Positions 26,663-34,131 of a stretch of 64,000 nt of DNA are shown one piece after another (within the stretch, counting starts at the first letter, position 1; each line of letters starts with the position of its first letter). The notes below the pieces were generated by a model, which made no database searches, was not told where the DNA came from, and worked only from the letters and a program-made list of their open reading frames with translations. This DNA comes from Thermocaproicibacter sp002397355 (lineage in GTDB: Bacteria; Bacillota; Clostridia; Oscillospirales; Acutalibacteraceae). The DNA lies in NCBI GenBank assembly GCA_036830905.1, contig DAISNS010000001.1:1-64000 (forward strand). The letters run 5' to 3'. Made by a program: the position numbers and the translations under genes.

Positions 26663-27766
26663 TCAGGCCTGCTGCGGCTCTTCGGCCGCGGCGCTGAAGC
26701 CGCTCTGCGGCTTGATGTCGATTTTCCAACCGGTGAGCCGCGCCGCGAGGCGCGCGTTCTGGCCCTTGTTGCCGATGGCGAGCGAAAGCTGGTCGTCCGG
26801 CACGCTCACGCGGCAGGCGTGGGAGCCGTCGTCGGCGGGGACGACCTCCAGCACGCTGGCGGGCGAAAGGGCGGAGGCGATGAATTTGCACGGATCGTCG
26901 CTGTACTCCACGATGTCGATCTTCTCCCCGCCGAGCTCCTCCACAATGTGGTTGACGCGCGTCCCCTTCGCGCCGATGCAGGAGCCCACGGCGTCCACGT
27001 CGGGGTTGTGGCTGGTGACGGCGATCTTTGTGCGCGAGCCGGCTTCGCGCGAGATGGCCTTGATCTCGACGGTGCCGTCGTAGATCTCCGGCACCTCCGC
27101 CTCGAACAGGCGGCGCACCAGGTCCGGGTGGATGCGGCTGATGACGACGTGCGGGCCTTTTTCCGTTTCGCGCACGTCCGCCACGTAGACCTTCACATGG
27201 CTGCCCACCGCGAGCGTTTCCCCGGGCACCTGCTCCGTCTTCGGCAGAACGGCCTCGGCCTTGCCGATGGTCAGCGTGGCCGCGCCGGTGCGCGGATCGA
27301 TCTGCTCCACGAGGGCGGTGACGAGCTCCTGGTGCTTGCTTTCGAATTCCTGGAGCATCCTGCTGCGCTCGCCGTCGCGGATGCCCTGGCGGATGATGTT
27401 GCGCGCCGTCATGGCGGCGATGCGGCCGAACTCCTTCGTGTCCAGCGGGACGGAAACGGTCTCGCCGACGCCCGTTTCCGGGTTGACGGCGCGCGCCTTT
27501 TCCAGCGTGATTTCCTTGCCCGGGTCCGTCACGTCCTCCGCGACCGTCTTGTTGAGGAACACCTCGAACACGCCTTTGGCCTGGTCGGCGTTTACGGTGC
27601 AGTTTTCGTTGCCGTAGCTGTTCTTGCAGGCGGTTGCGATCGCCTTCTTGATGCGGTCCAGCATGAAATCCACGGGGATGCCGCGCTCTTTTTCCAGCAG
27701 GGCAAGCGCCCCGAAAATCTCCGCGCTGCTGTTCGCGGCGGGCTCCGCTTTGCTCTTTTTCTTCAT
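26663..27766 (-). CDS. nusA: Transcription termination/antitermination factor NusA
   Basis: A 367-residue RNA-polymerase-associated factor that promotes pausing and intrinsic termination. Order: N-terminal polymerase-binding domain (1-135), S1 domain (about 135-200), then two KH domains (GSCIGAKGTRVNHIVEELGG and NKGQNARLAARLTGW). It lacks the C-terminal acidic repeats of E. coli NusA, as in other Firmicutes. Its start overlaps rimP by four bases. NusA-dependent termination in the leader of this operon is a known Bacillus feedback loop; a matching hairpin exists here. Confidence 0.97.
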   Translation of the reverse strand: MKKKSKAEPAANSSAEIFGALALLEKERGIPVDFMLDRIKKAIATACKNSYGNENCTVNADQAKGVFEVFLNKTVAEDVTDPGKEITLEKARAVNPETGVGETVSVPLDTKEFGRIAAMTARNIIRQGIRDGERSRMLQEFESKHQELVTALVEQIDPRTGAATLTIGKAEAVLPKTEQVPGETLAVGSHVKVYVADVRETEKGPHVVISRIHPDLVRRLFEAEVPEIYDGTVEIKAISREAGSRTKIAVTSHNPDVDAVGSCIGAKGTRVNHIVEELGGEKIDIVEYSDDPCKFIASALSPASVLEVVPADDGSHACRVSVPDDQLSLAIGNKGQNARLAARLTGWKIDIKPQSGFSAAAEEPQQA

Positions 27767-28263
27767 GATTCCTCAATTCCCTCCAAAAAATCATCATCCC
27801 GAAGCCGGACGGAAGAGACGTCCTTGCGGGAAATCGTCTTATGTTCTCCCGTTTCGAGGGCGAGGACGAACTCCCCGCCCGAAAAGGAAACCAGCGTGCC
27901 GGCAAGCTCGCGCCGCCCGTCCGCAAGAGGGCGGATCAGGCGCGCCGTCACGCCGGCGCCGAGGTACTGCCGGAAATGTTCCGGCCGGGTGAGCTCCCGG
28001 CAGACGCCGGGGGACGAAACCTCCAGGCAGTACGGCCCGGGCACGGGGTCCCGCTCGTCGAGCGGGCCGTCGATCGCCCGGCTCATGGCCTCGCAGTCCG
28101 CGATGCCGACGCCCCCGGGCTTGTCGATGAAGATGCGCAGGTACCACGCCCCGCCTTCCCGCACATAGCGCACGTCCCAGATGGAAAGGCCGAGCTTCTC
28201 CGCGTACGGCGCCGCCATCCCGCGCACGGTTTCGGCCACGCCGCCCTTTTTGCCTTCCGACAA
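27763..28263 (-). CDS. rimP: Ribosome maturation factor RimP
   Basis: A 166-residue factor for 30S assembly, with N-terminal RimP domain (LGLSIWDVRYVREGGAWYLR) and C-terminal SH3-like domain. The start is a TTG with GAGGTG eight bases upstream, giving the usual family length; an ATG in this spot is in another frame and codes for nothing recognisable. First gene of the nusA-infB operon, directly behind the leader hairpin. Confidence 0.93.
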   Translation of the reverse strand: MSEGKKGGVAETVRGMAAPYAEKLGLSIWDVRYVREGGAWYLRIFIDKPGGVGIADCEAMSRAIDGPLDERDPVPGPYCLEVSSPGVCRELTRPEHFRQYLGAGVTARLIRPLADGRRELAGTLVSFSGGEFVLALETGEHKTISRKDVSSVRLRDDDFLEGIEES

Positions 28264-28289
28264 AATCCATTCACCTCGTAATACAAACA

Positions 28290-28313
28290 AAAGAGCGGGT
28301 TGCCCCACTCTTT
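28290..28313 (-). terminator. Attenuator-like terminator in the rimP-nusA leader
   Basis: On the minus strand AAAGAGTGGG-GCAA-CCCGCTCTTT, a ten-base stem with a GCAA tetraloop, is followed by TGTTTGTAT. Only about 15 bases separate it from the rimP Shine-Dalgarno, too little for another promoter, so it must be read through. A plausible promoter upstream (TTGCTT, 17-base spacer, TAAACT) lies just after spoVT. It could also end spoVT transcripts. Confidence 0.75.
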
Positions 28314-28380
28314 CATCCTCACTTCAATAATTCTTATCAAGTTTACCACATCTCCGTGGAAAAAGCAAGGCCTTCCGCGT

Positions 28381-28920
28381 TTATTCCTCCAATTGTTTTC
28401 CGAGAAACGCGGCGGCCACCTGCGTGAGCTTCGTAACGGATTCCAGGGGCATGGCGGGGTTTCCCTCCGGCTTCATGACCACCACGGCGCCGGTCACGTC
28501 GCTGGAGGCGAGGATCGGGCAGATGATTTCCGCCGGGCGTTCGATGCCTTCCACGGGGTAGATTTTCTCGTTGTCCGTTCCGATGAACGAGCGGCGCGAC
28601 TGCACGCATTCGTCCAGCTCCTGCGTCACGCGGCGCTCCAGGTATTCCTTGCGCGAGACGCCGGCCGCCGCCACCACGTGGTCGCGGTCGCAGATCACCG
28701 TGGGCAGGCCGGCCGTGCGGTTGAGCACCTCTGCGTACTGGGAGGCGAACGTGGAGAGCTCGCCGACGGGCGAATATTTCTTAAAAATCACGCCGCCCTG
28801 CGCGTCGGTGAAAATTTCAAGAGCGTCGCCCTCGCGGATGCGGAGAGTCCTGCGGATTTCCTTCGGGATCACAATGCGGCCCAGGTCGTCGATCCTTCTG
28901 ACGATTCCTGTTGCTTTCAT
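28381..28920 (-). CDS. spoVT: Stage V sporulation protein T
   Basis: A 179-residue regulator of late forespore genes. The N-terminal swapped-hairpin AbrB domain has MKATGIVRRIDDLGRIVIPKE as its start pattern (21 residues, given in two parts: MKATGIVRRIDDLG and RIVIPKE), and the C-terminal ~125 residues form the GAF-like domain. Its presence shows an endospore-former. In Bacillus the gene lies near mfd and spoVB; here it sits directly upstream of rimP. The Shine-Dalgarno is GGGGGAG nine bases upstream. Confidence 0.95.
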   Translation of the reverse strand: MKATGIVRRIDDLGRIVIPKEIRRTLRIREGDALEIFTDAQGGVIFKKYSPVGELSTFASQYAEVLNRTAGLPTVICDRDHVVAAAGVSRKEYLERRVTQELDECVQSRRSFIGTDNEKIYPVEGIERPAEIICPILASSDVTGAVVVMKPEGNPAMPLESVTKLTQVAAAFLGKQLEE

Positions 28921-29130
28921 AATATATCAATCTCCCCCTGATTCAATTCGTTTGCTAAAATATTGTTTGCACGAACGGCAGATTTATGCAGGGGGAAGAT
29001 TGCCAGACAGGATAAAACGCGGCGGAACCGGCCGCGGATTTTAAATGCGGCCGTTAAGAATTTTTTTATCTTTGGCCATTCTTTCTATTTTTCGCGGAAA
29101 CGGCGGGATCTGCGATGCTGCCGGCCGCCG

Positions 29131-30474
29131 TTACCCGCTCAGCTTTACGGCGGCCCGGCGGCCGCACCGTTCGAATCCGTTCATTTTATAGTAGACGAAC
29201 ATGGCCGCAGCCGCGACGAACCAACCGAACGGGTAGCCGAGCGCGATGGGGATCACGGCGTTGGCCGTATGCGAGGCGATGAAAAGGTAGATCTGGCGCG
29301 CGACCACGAAGGAGCCCAGCAGGATGAGCATGGTGTTGTTCGCGTCGCCGGCGCCGCGAAGGGCGGCGGCGAGGATGTTCGCCACGCAGGCCAGCGGGTA
29401 AAAGGCCGAGATGAGCCGCACGAACAGCGCGCCGTAGCGCACCACCCCGTCGTCGGGGTTGAACAGCGCCGCCAGCTGCGGCGCGAAAACCGTGACCAGC
29501 GCGATCTCAAGCGCGGTGCAGGAGAGCAGCAGGACCATCGTGGCGGAAAGGCCCTTCTTTGCGCGCCGGAACAGCCCCGCGCCGATATTCTGCCCCACGA
29601 ACGTCGTCACCGACATGGTCATCGTCTGGAGCGTGAGGTCGAGAATCTGGTCGATCTTCACGTAGGTGGCCCAGCCGGCCATGCAGGCGGAGCCGAAAAA
29701 GTTGATGTAGCCCTGCACGAACACGTTGGAAAAGGCGGTGAGCGCCATCTGCACGGAGGTGGGGAACCCGATGCGAAGCATCTCGCGCAGCAGCGGCTTC
29801 GCAATGCGCAGGTCGCGCCACACGAGGCGGTAGACGCCCTCCGAGCGCGAGAGCGTGACGAGGACCAGCACGGCGGAAAGCGCCTGGGATATGGTCGTGG
29901 ACCAGGCCACGCCGGCCACGCCCCAGTGGAACACGATGACGAAAAGAAGGTCCAGCGCCGTGTTCAGCACGGCCGCGAAGACCAGGAAGTACAGCGGCCT
30001 CCGCGAGTCCCCCACGGCGCGCAGGACGCCGGAGCCCATATTGTAGACCAGCAGGCCGGAAACGCCCGCAAAGTAGATGGAAAGGAACGTTTCCGCCTCG
30101 GGCATCACGTCGTCCGGCGTGGCCATCATCACCAGCATCGGCCTCACCAGCAGCATGCCGGCCGCGGTGAACACCACGGAGAGCAGGAACGTGAAGAGCA
30201 TCACGGTGTGCACGGCGTCGTGCACGCGTTCCCGGTCGCCGGCGCCGCAGCCCTGGGCGATCACAACGCCGGCGCCGGTGGCGAAGCCGGTGAACACGCC
30301 GATGAGCGTGTTGATGATGCTGGTGGTGGAGCCCACGGCGGCCAGCGCCTGCTTGCCGACGAAATTCCCCACCACGATGCTGTCCACGGTGCTGTACATC
30401 TGCTGGAACAGGTACCCGAGCAGGAGGGGGATGGAGAACTGGATCAATTGTTTCCATACGGAACCGCTCGTCAT
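29131..30474 (-). CDS. MATE-family efflux transporter
   Basis: A 447-residue protein with twelve hydrophobic segments in two homologous halves, a MATE antiporter expelling drugs or metabolites with Na+ or H+. Motifs IPLLLGYLFQQMYSTVDSIVVG (N-terminal half, shown in family as PLLLGNLFQQ-VDSIVVG) identify the family. The ATG at 30474 has AAAGAG about seven bases upstream; a TTG 36 bases earlier would add twelve residues and is weaker. No neighbouring regulator; substrate unknown. Confidence 0.9.
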   Translation of the reverse strand: MTSGSVWKQLIQFSIPLLLGYLFQQMYSTVDSIVVGNFVGKQALAAVGSTTSIINTLIGVFTGFATGAGVVIAQGCGAGDRERVHDAVHTVMLFTFLLSVVFTAAGMLLVRPMLVMMATPDDVMPEAETFLSIYFAGVSGLLVYNMGSGVLRAVGDSRRPLYFLVFAAVLNTALDLLFVIVFHWGVAGVAWSTTISQALSAVLVLVTLSRSEGVYRLVWRDLRIAKPLLREMLRIGFPTSVQMALTAFSNVFVQGYINFFGSACMAGWATYVKIDQILDLTLQTMTMSVTTFVGQNIGAGLFRRAKKGLSATMVLLLSCTALEIALVTVFAPQLAALFNPDDGVVRYGALFVRLISAFYPLACVANILAAALRGAGDANNTMLILLGSFVVARQIYLFIASHTANAVIPIALGYPFGWFVAAAAMFVYYKMNGFERCGRRAAVKLSG

Positions 30475-30614
30475 GTCGAGCTCTTTCCGCTTTTTCCATG
30501 GGTTTCCCAAAAAGCATCCCGTTCTTTCTCCCGCGTTCGACAGGCGCAGGCTTTTTACAACGTACTCCAGTATATTCCGCTTGAAAAGTCAAGTCAAGCC
30601 GTGACGACGGAAAA

Positions 30615-30638
30615 GGCGGGGGTCTCCCCCCGCCCGGA
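30615..30638 (-). terminator. Rho-independent terminator of the 30.7-31.4 kb gene
   Basis: An eight-base GC stem (30615-30622 with 30627-30634); on the minus strand it ends in TTTTCC, shortly after the stop codon. Confidence 0.75.
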
Positions 30639-30654
30639 TTTCGGCTGCTGCTTT

Positions 30655-31356
30655 TTACTTCACGTTCTCCAGCTTCGTAACGAACGCGCGCGACATGTCG
30701 TTCCCCTTGATGACGCCGGTGTAGGTCACTTTGATCCTGTCGCCGATGACCATGCTTTTCAGGTCGGTGGTATCCACGTCCACCCTGCGGACCATAAGCT
30801 CCGCGCCGTCGTCCGTTTTCAGCGTGATGCTCATCATGGCGCCGTCCTCCATAATGCCGGTGATGGTGTGGGGCGTCTTGTCGAAGGCTTTGTCCTGCGC
30901 GGCGGGCATCGGGGCGCTGTCGGAGGCGACCCAGGTGTAAACTTTTCCGTCGGCCGGGTCGACCAGGACCGTCGGGCCCACCGAGTAGTCCTCGCCCCAG
31001 ATGCTGAACGCCTGGTAGGCTTTGCCGTTCACCGTCTTTTCCTTTTCCGCTTTCAGGTGGTATTTGTTCCAGTCCAGGTCGATGGCCGTCTTCGCGAGAT
31101 CCTCGTATTTCCGCGCCGCGGCGGACGGTGCGGAAGAGGGCTCCGCAGAGGAAACGGAATTTGCGGCGGAGCCGTCCGAACCGGCGGAAGGCGCGGCTCC
31201 CGGGCCCGCCTGCGAAGACGCGCCGGAAAAAACGGAAGCGGAGGAAACGGGGGCCGGCAGGGAATTGTTCCCGCTGTTCTGCGTAAAGCGGTAGATCAGC
31301 CAGCCCACGCCGGCAAGCACGGCGGCGAGCAGGACGATCAGCCAGAATTTCTTCAT
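30655..31356 (-). CDS. Membrane-anchored protein of unknown function
   Basis: A 233-residue protein I do not recognise. Residues 4-26 form a signal anchor (WLIVLLAAVLAGVGWLIY), followed by a Ser/Ala/Pro/Glu-rich linker to about 85 and a ~145-residue extracytoplasmic domain with alternating beta-type pattern. Part of it (GKAYQAFSIWGEDYSVGP) resembles the PepSY-like or lipoprotein domains that bind outside the membrane, and the C-terminal part (IGDRIKVTYTGVIKGNDMS) looks like an OB-type strand set. Single-gene unit with its own promoter and terminator. Confidence 0.6.
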   Translation of the reverse strand: MKKFWLIVLLAAVLAGVGWLIYRFTQNSGNNSLPAPVSSASVFSGASSQAGPGAAPSAGSDGSAANSVSSAEPSSAPSAAARKYEDLAKTAIDLDWNKYHLKAEKEKTVNGKAYQAFSIWGEDYSVGPTVLVDPADGKVYTWVASDSAPMPAAQDKAFDKTPHTITGIMEDGAMMSITLKTDDGAELMVRRVDVDTTDLKSMVIGDRIKVTYTGVIKGNDMSRAFVTKLENVK

Positions 31357-31402
31357 GTTGGATGGACTCCTCCTTTGCTCGATGCAACTTAATTTCTTTT
31401 AC

Positions 31403-31431
31403 ACTATATCGCATTGCGGCGGGAATGACAA
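31403..31431 (-). promoter_or_regulatory. Sigma-A promoter of the anchored-protein gene
   Basis: On the minus strand TTGTCA (31426-31431) and TATAGT (31403-31408), spacer 17. Confidence 0.75.
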
Positions 31432-31468
31432 GAAAAAAGACAATTTTGTAAAATTTATGCGGCGAAAA

Positions 31469-31497
31469 TTGCAAACGCGCCGATTCGCTGATATAAT
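31469..31497 (+). promoter_or_regulatory. Sigma-A promoter of the RlmI-like gene
   Basis: TTGCAA (31469-31474) and TATAAT (31492-31497), spacer 17; divergent from the promoter at 31403-31431. Confidence 0.8.
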
Positions 31498-31574
31498 GAA
31501 GTGCAACATACCGGGAAATCAGACCGGCGGTGCGGCGAAGGGCCGCGCTTATCTTTTTATGCGGAGGAACGTGA

Positions 31575-32801
31575 ATGAAGCAGGTGCGGAGCTTTCCGAA
31601 AGTCAGCGTCACGCGCAAGGCGGAGACGGGCGTGCTCGGCGGGCACCCCTGGATCTACGACACCGAAGTCACCGCCGCGGAGCCGTGCGAAAACGGCGCC
31701 CTGGCCGACGTTTTCAGCCGGAGCGGCGCATATCTCGGCACCGGCTTTTACAACGAGCACTCGAAGATCCGCGTGCGCCTGATTTCCCGCAACGCAAACG
31801 ACGCGTTCGACGAGGCGTTTTTCGAGCGCCGCCTGCGCTACGCGTGGCAGTACCGCAAAGCCGTGATGGGGCCGGACGTCTCCTGCTGCCGCGTCGTGTT
31901 CGGCGAGGCGGACGCCTTTCCCGGCCTTACGGCGGACCGGTTCGAAAACATCCTCGTGACGCAGACGCTTTCACTCGGCGTCGAGCGTCTCAAGCCGATG
32001 CTTTTCCCGCTGCTGCGCCGCGTTCTGGCGGAGGACGGCGTGCGGATCGACGGCATCTACGAACGCAACGACGCCGCGATCCGGGAGCTGGAGGGCATGG
32101 AGCGGAACGCGGGCTTCTTCCCGCTGCCCGGCGTGCCGGAGCCGGAGCTGGACCGCGTGCCGATCACGGAAAACGGCGTGCGCTACCTCGTGGACTTCAA
32201 AAACGGGCAGAAAACGGGGTTCTTTCTCGACCAGAAATACAACCGCCGCGCCGTGGCCCGGCTGTGCCGCGGCATGCGCGTGCTGGACTGCTTCACCGAC
32301 ACGGGCTCCTTCGCGCTGAACGCGGCGCTTGCCGGAGCGGAAAGCGTGCGCGCGGTGGATATCTCCGCCTCCGCGATCGGGGCCGCGGAGGAAAACGCCC
32401 GGCTCAACGGCGTGGAGGGGAAGGTCGGCTTCGAGGTCGCAAACGTGTTCGACCTGTTGCCGCGCCTCGCGGAAACGGAGAAAAACCGGTACGATCTCGT
32501 GATCCTCGACCCGCCGGCGTTCACGAAATCCCGCAGGACGGTTTCCGGCGCCGAACGCGGTTACAAGGAGATCAACTACCGGGCGATGAAGCTGCTGCCG
32601 CGCGGCGGCTACCTGGCCACCTGCTCCTGCTCCCACTTCCTGACGGACGGGCTGTTCCGGGGCATCCTGCGCTCCGCCGCGGCGGACGCCCAGGTTTCGC
32701 TGCGCCAGGTCGAAGCCCGCCAGCAGGCCCCCGACCACCCCATCCTCTGGAACGTGCCGGAGACGGACTACCTGAAGTTTTACATTTTTCAGGTGGTCTG
32801 A
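31575..32801 (+). CDS. RlmI-like class I rRNA (cytosine-C5) methyltransferase
   Basis: A 408-residue SAM-dependent RNA methyltransferase. Residues 1-75 form a PUA domain (GGHPWIYDTEV), followed by a linker domain and a Rossmann methyltransferase with VLDCFTDTGSFALNAAL, the acceptor aspartate in VRAVDIS, motif LDPPAFTKS and the catalytic-type cysteine segment ATCSCSHFL. RlmI of E. coli methylates C1962 of 23S rRNA; the same product is likely here. Start has GGAGG upstream. Confidence 0.88.
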   Translation: MKQVRSFPKVSVTRKAETGVLGGHPWIYDTEVTAAEPCENGALADVFSRSGAYLGTGFYNEHSKIRVRLISRNANDAFDEAFFERRLRYAWQYRKAVMGPDVSCCRVVFGEADAFPGLTADRFENILVTQTLSLGVERLKPMLFPLLRRVLAEDGVRIDGIYERNDAAIRELEGMERNAGFFPLPGVPEPELDRVPITENGVRYLVDFKNGQKTGFFLDQKYNRRAVARLCRGMRVLDCFTDTGSFALNAALAGAESVRAVDISASAIGAAEENARLNGVEGKVGFEVANVFDLLPRLAETEKNRYDLVILDPPAFTKSRRTVSGAERGYKEINYRAMKLLPRGGYLATCSCSHFLTDGLFRGILRSAAADAQVSLRQVEARQQAPDHPILWNVPETDYLKFYIFQVV

Positions 32802-32850
32802 CGCCCCGTTCCGCGCGGCCGCTTTCCGGCTGGGAAAGAATTCCCCCGCC

Positions 32851-32879
32851 TTGCGCAAACGTCCGGATCCGTTTATACT
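32851..32879 (+). promoter_or_regulatory. Sigma-A promoter of mltG
   Basis: TTGCGC (32851-32856) and TATACT (32874-32879), spacer 17. Confidence 0.65.
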
Positions 32880-33056
32880 AAATTACATTACTATGGATTG
32901 CTTTGGATTGCTTTCTATATTATATTATCGTCCGTCGCGCGGAGCGGCGGCCCGGAGGACGGGCCGCCCGGATCTGCCGGAACGGTCCCGCTGCGCTTCC
33001 GTGCGAAACCCGTCGCTTCCGGTCGGCTCATTTTTCAGAGGGGGATGATTCTCCGT

Positions 33057-34058
33057 ATGCAACGACACCAGACCGCTTCGCTGCTCTGCGCCCTGCTGGT
33101 TTTCCTGGCCGGGTGCTCCGACGGGAAGGCCGCAAGCTCCGCGGCGTCCACGGCCGTTTCCGGGGGCGGGGTCGAGACAGGGTTTTCGCGGGCCGACGAA
33201 CTGGAGTCGGCTCTGCTGGCGCAGGACAGCTCGAGGCCGGACTCGTCCGCTGCCTCCGCTCCTTCTTCGGCGGCGAGCGGCTCCGGAGCTTCTTCCGGGC
33301 GGACGCCCGTTTCCTCGGCGGAGGGGAAGAGCCCCGGTTCCGCTTCCTCGGATTCCTCGGAGCAGGAGCCGACCGTCGTGACGCTCACGTTCCCGGAGGG
33401 CTTCACCATCGCGCAGATCGGCGCGCGGCTCGAAGCGAACCATGTGTGCTCCAAGGCGGACTTCATCAAGAGCGCGCAGACGTACGACTTCACCTATTAT
33501 CCGCTCGTGAAGGCGATCCCCGCGGACGGGAAGCGCGCCTATAAGCTGGAGGGCTACCTGTTTCCGGATACTTACGAGCTTTACACGAACATGAAGCCGC
33601 AGGACGTTGTCGGCAAATTCCTGCGGAATGCGGAGAGCAGGATCGACGGAAAGTACAGCTCCGGCGGCATGACGACCGATCAGCTGGTCACGCTCGCGTC
33701 CATCGTCGAGGGGGAGGCGGACAATCCGGAGGACATGAAAAAGGTTTCCTCGGTTTTCCACAACCGGTTGAAAGACGGCAAACGGCTGGAAGCCGACGCC
33801 ACGCGCACCTACTGCACGCAGACGCTTCTCGCGCCGAACGGCCCGTTTTCCGACGACTATAAATATTACTACAATACGTACCGCTGCGCGGCGCTCCCGG
33901 CCGGGCCTGTCTGCAACCCGGGCGAGGCGGCCCTGTACGCGGCGGCGAACCCCGCTTCCACCGATTATTACTTCTTCATCACGGCAAACGGAAAATATTA
34001 CTACCAGAAAACGCTGGAAGAGCACGATGCGAAGCTCAAGGAGCTCGGCATGGATTAG
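33057..34058 (+). CDS. mltG: Endolytic transglycosylase MltG, lipoprotein form
   Basis: A 333-residue YceG/MltG-family enzyme that cuts nascent peptidoglycan strands near the membrane. Instead of the usual N-terminal membrane helix it has a lipoprotein signal (LLVFLAGC) and a Ser/Ala/Glu-rich linker to about residue 105. The LysM-like subdomain (TFPEGFTIAQIGARLEAN) and the catalytic region (TLASIVEGEADNP, then VFHNRL) follow; the essential glutamate is the one in SIVEGE. The ATG at 33057 places the signal peptide correctly; the ATG at 33045 abuts its Shine-Dalgarno. Confidence 0.9.
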   Translation: MQRHQTASLLCALLVFLAGCSDGKAASSAASTAVSGGGVETGFSRADELESALLAQDSSRPDSSAASAPSSAASGSGASSGRTPVSSAEGKSPGSASSDSSEQEPTVVTLTFPEGFTIAQIGARLEANHVCSKADFIKSAQTYDFTYYPLVKAIPADGKRAYKLEGYLFPDTYELYTNMKPQDVVGKFLRNAESRIDGKYSSGGMTTDQLVTLASIVEGEADNPEDMKKVSSVFHNRLKDGKRLEADATRTYCTQTLLAPNGPFSDDYKYYYNTYRCAALPAGPVCNPGEAALYAAANPASTDYYFFITANGKYYYQKTLEEHDAKLKELGMD

Positions 34059-34077
34059 CTTTCAGGAAAAGAAACGG

Positions 34078-34115
34078 GGCGGGCCCGCCGGAAAAACCGG
34101 CAGGGCCCGCCTTTT
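34078..34115. terminator. Bidirectional terminator between mltG and sbcC
   Basis: A 14-base stem (34078-34091 with 34097-34111, one bulge) with A5 loop; followed by CTTTTCG on the plus strand. It lies between two converging genes and can serve both. Confidence 0.75.
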
Positions 34116-34131
34116 CGCGCCGCGCGGCCGC

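Noticed and set aside
23434..26697. A 1087-codon frame on the plus strand opposite infB
   Set aside because: Antisense shadow of infB, ylxQ and ylxR; no recognisable domain and no plausible ribosome binding site.
28921..29130. Sigma-G promoter of spoVT
   Set aside because: GCATA and CAAACAATA-like elements occur upstream, but spacing and -10 match are too weak to call.
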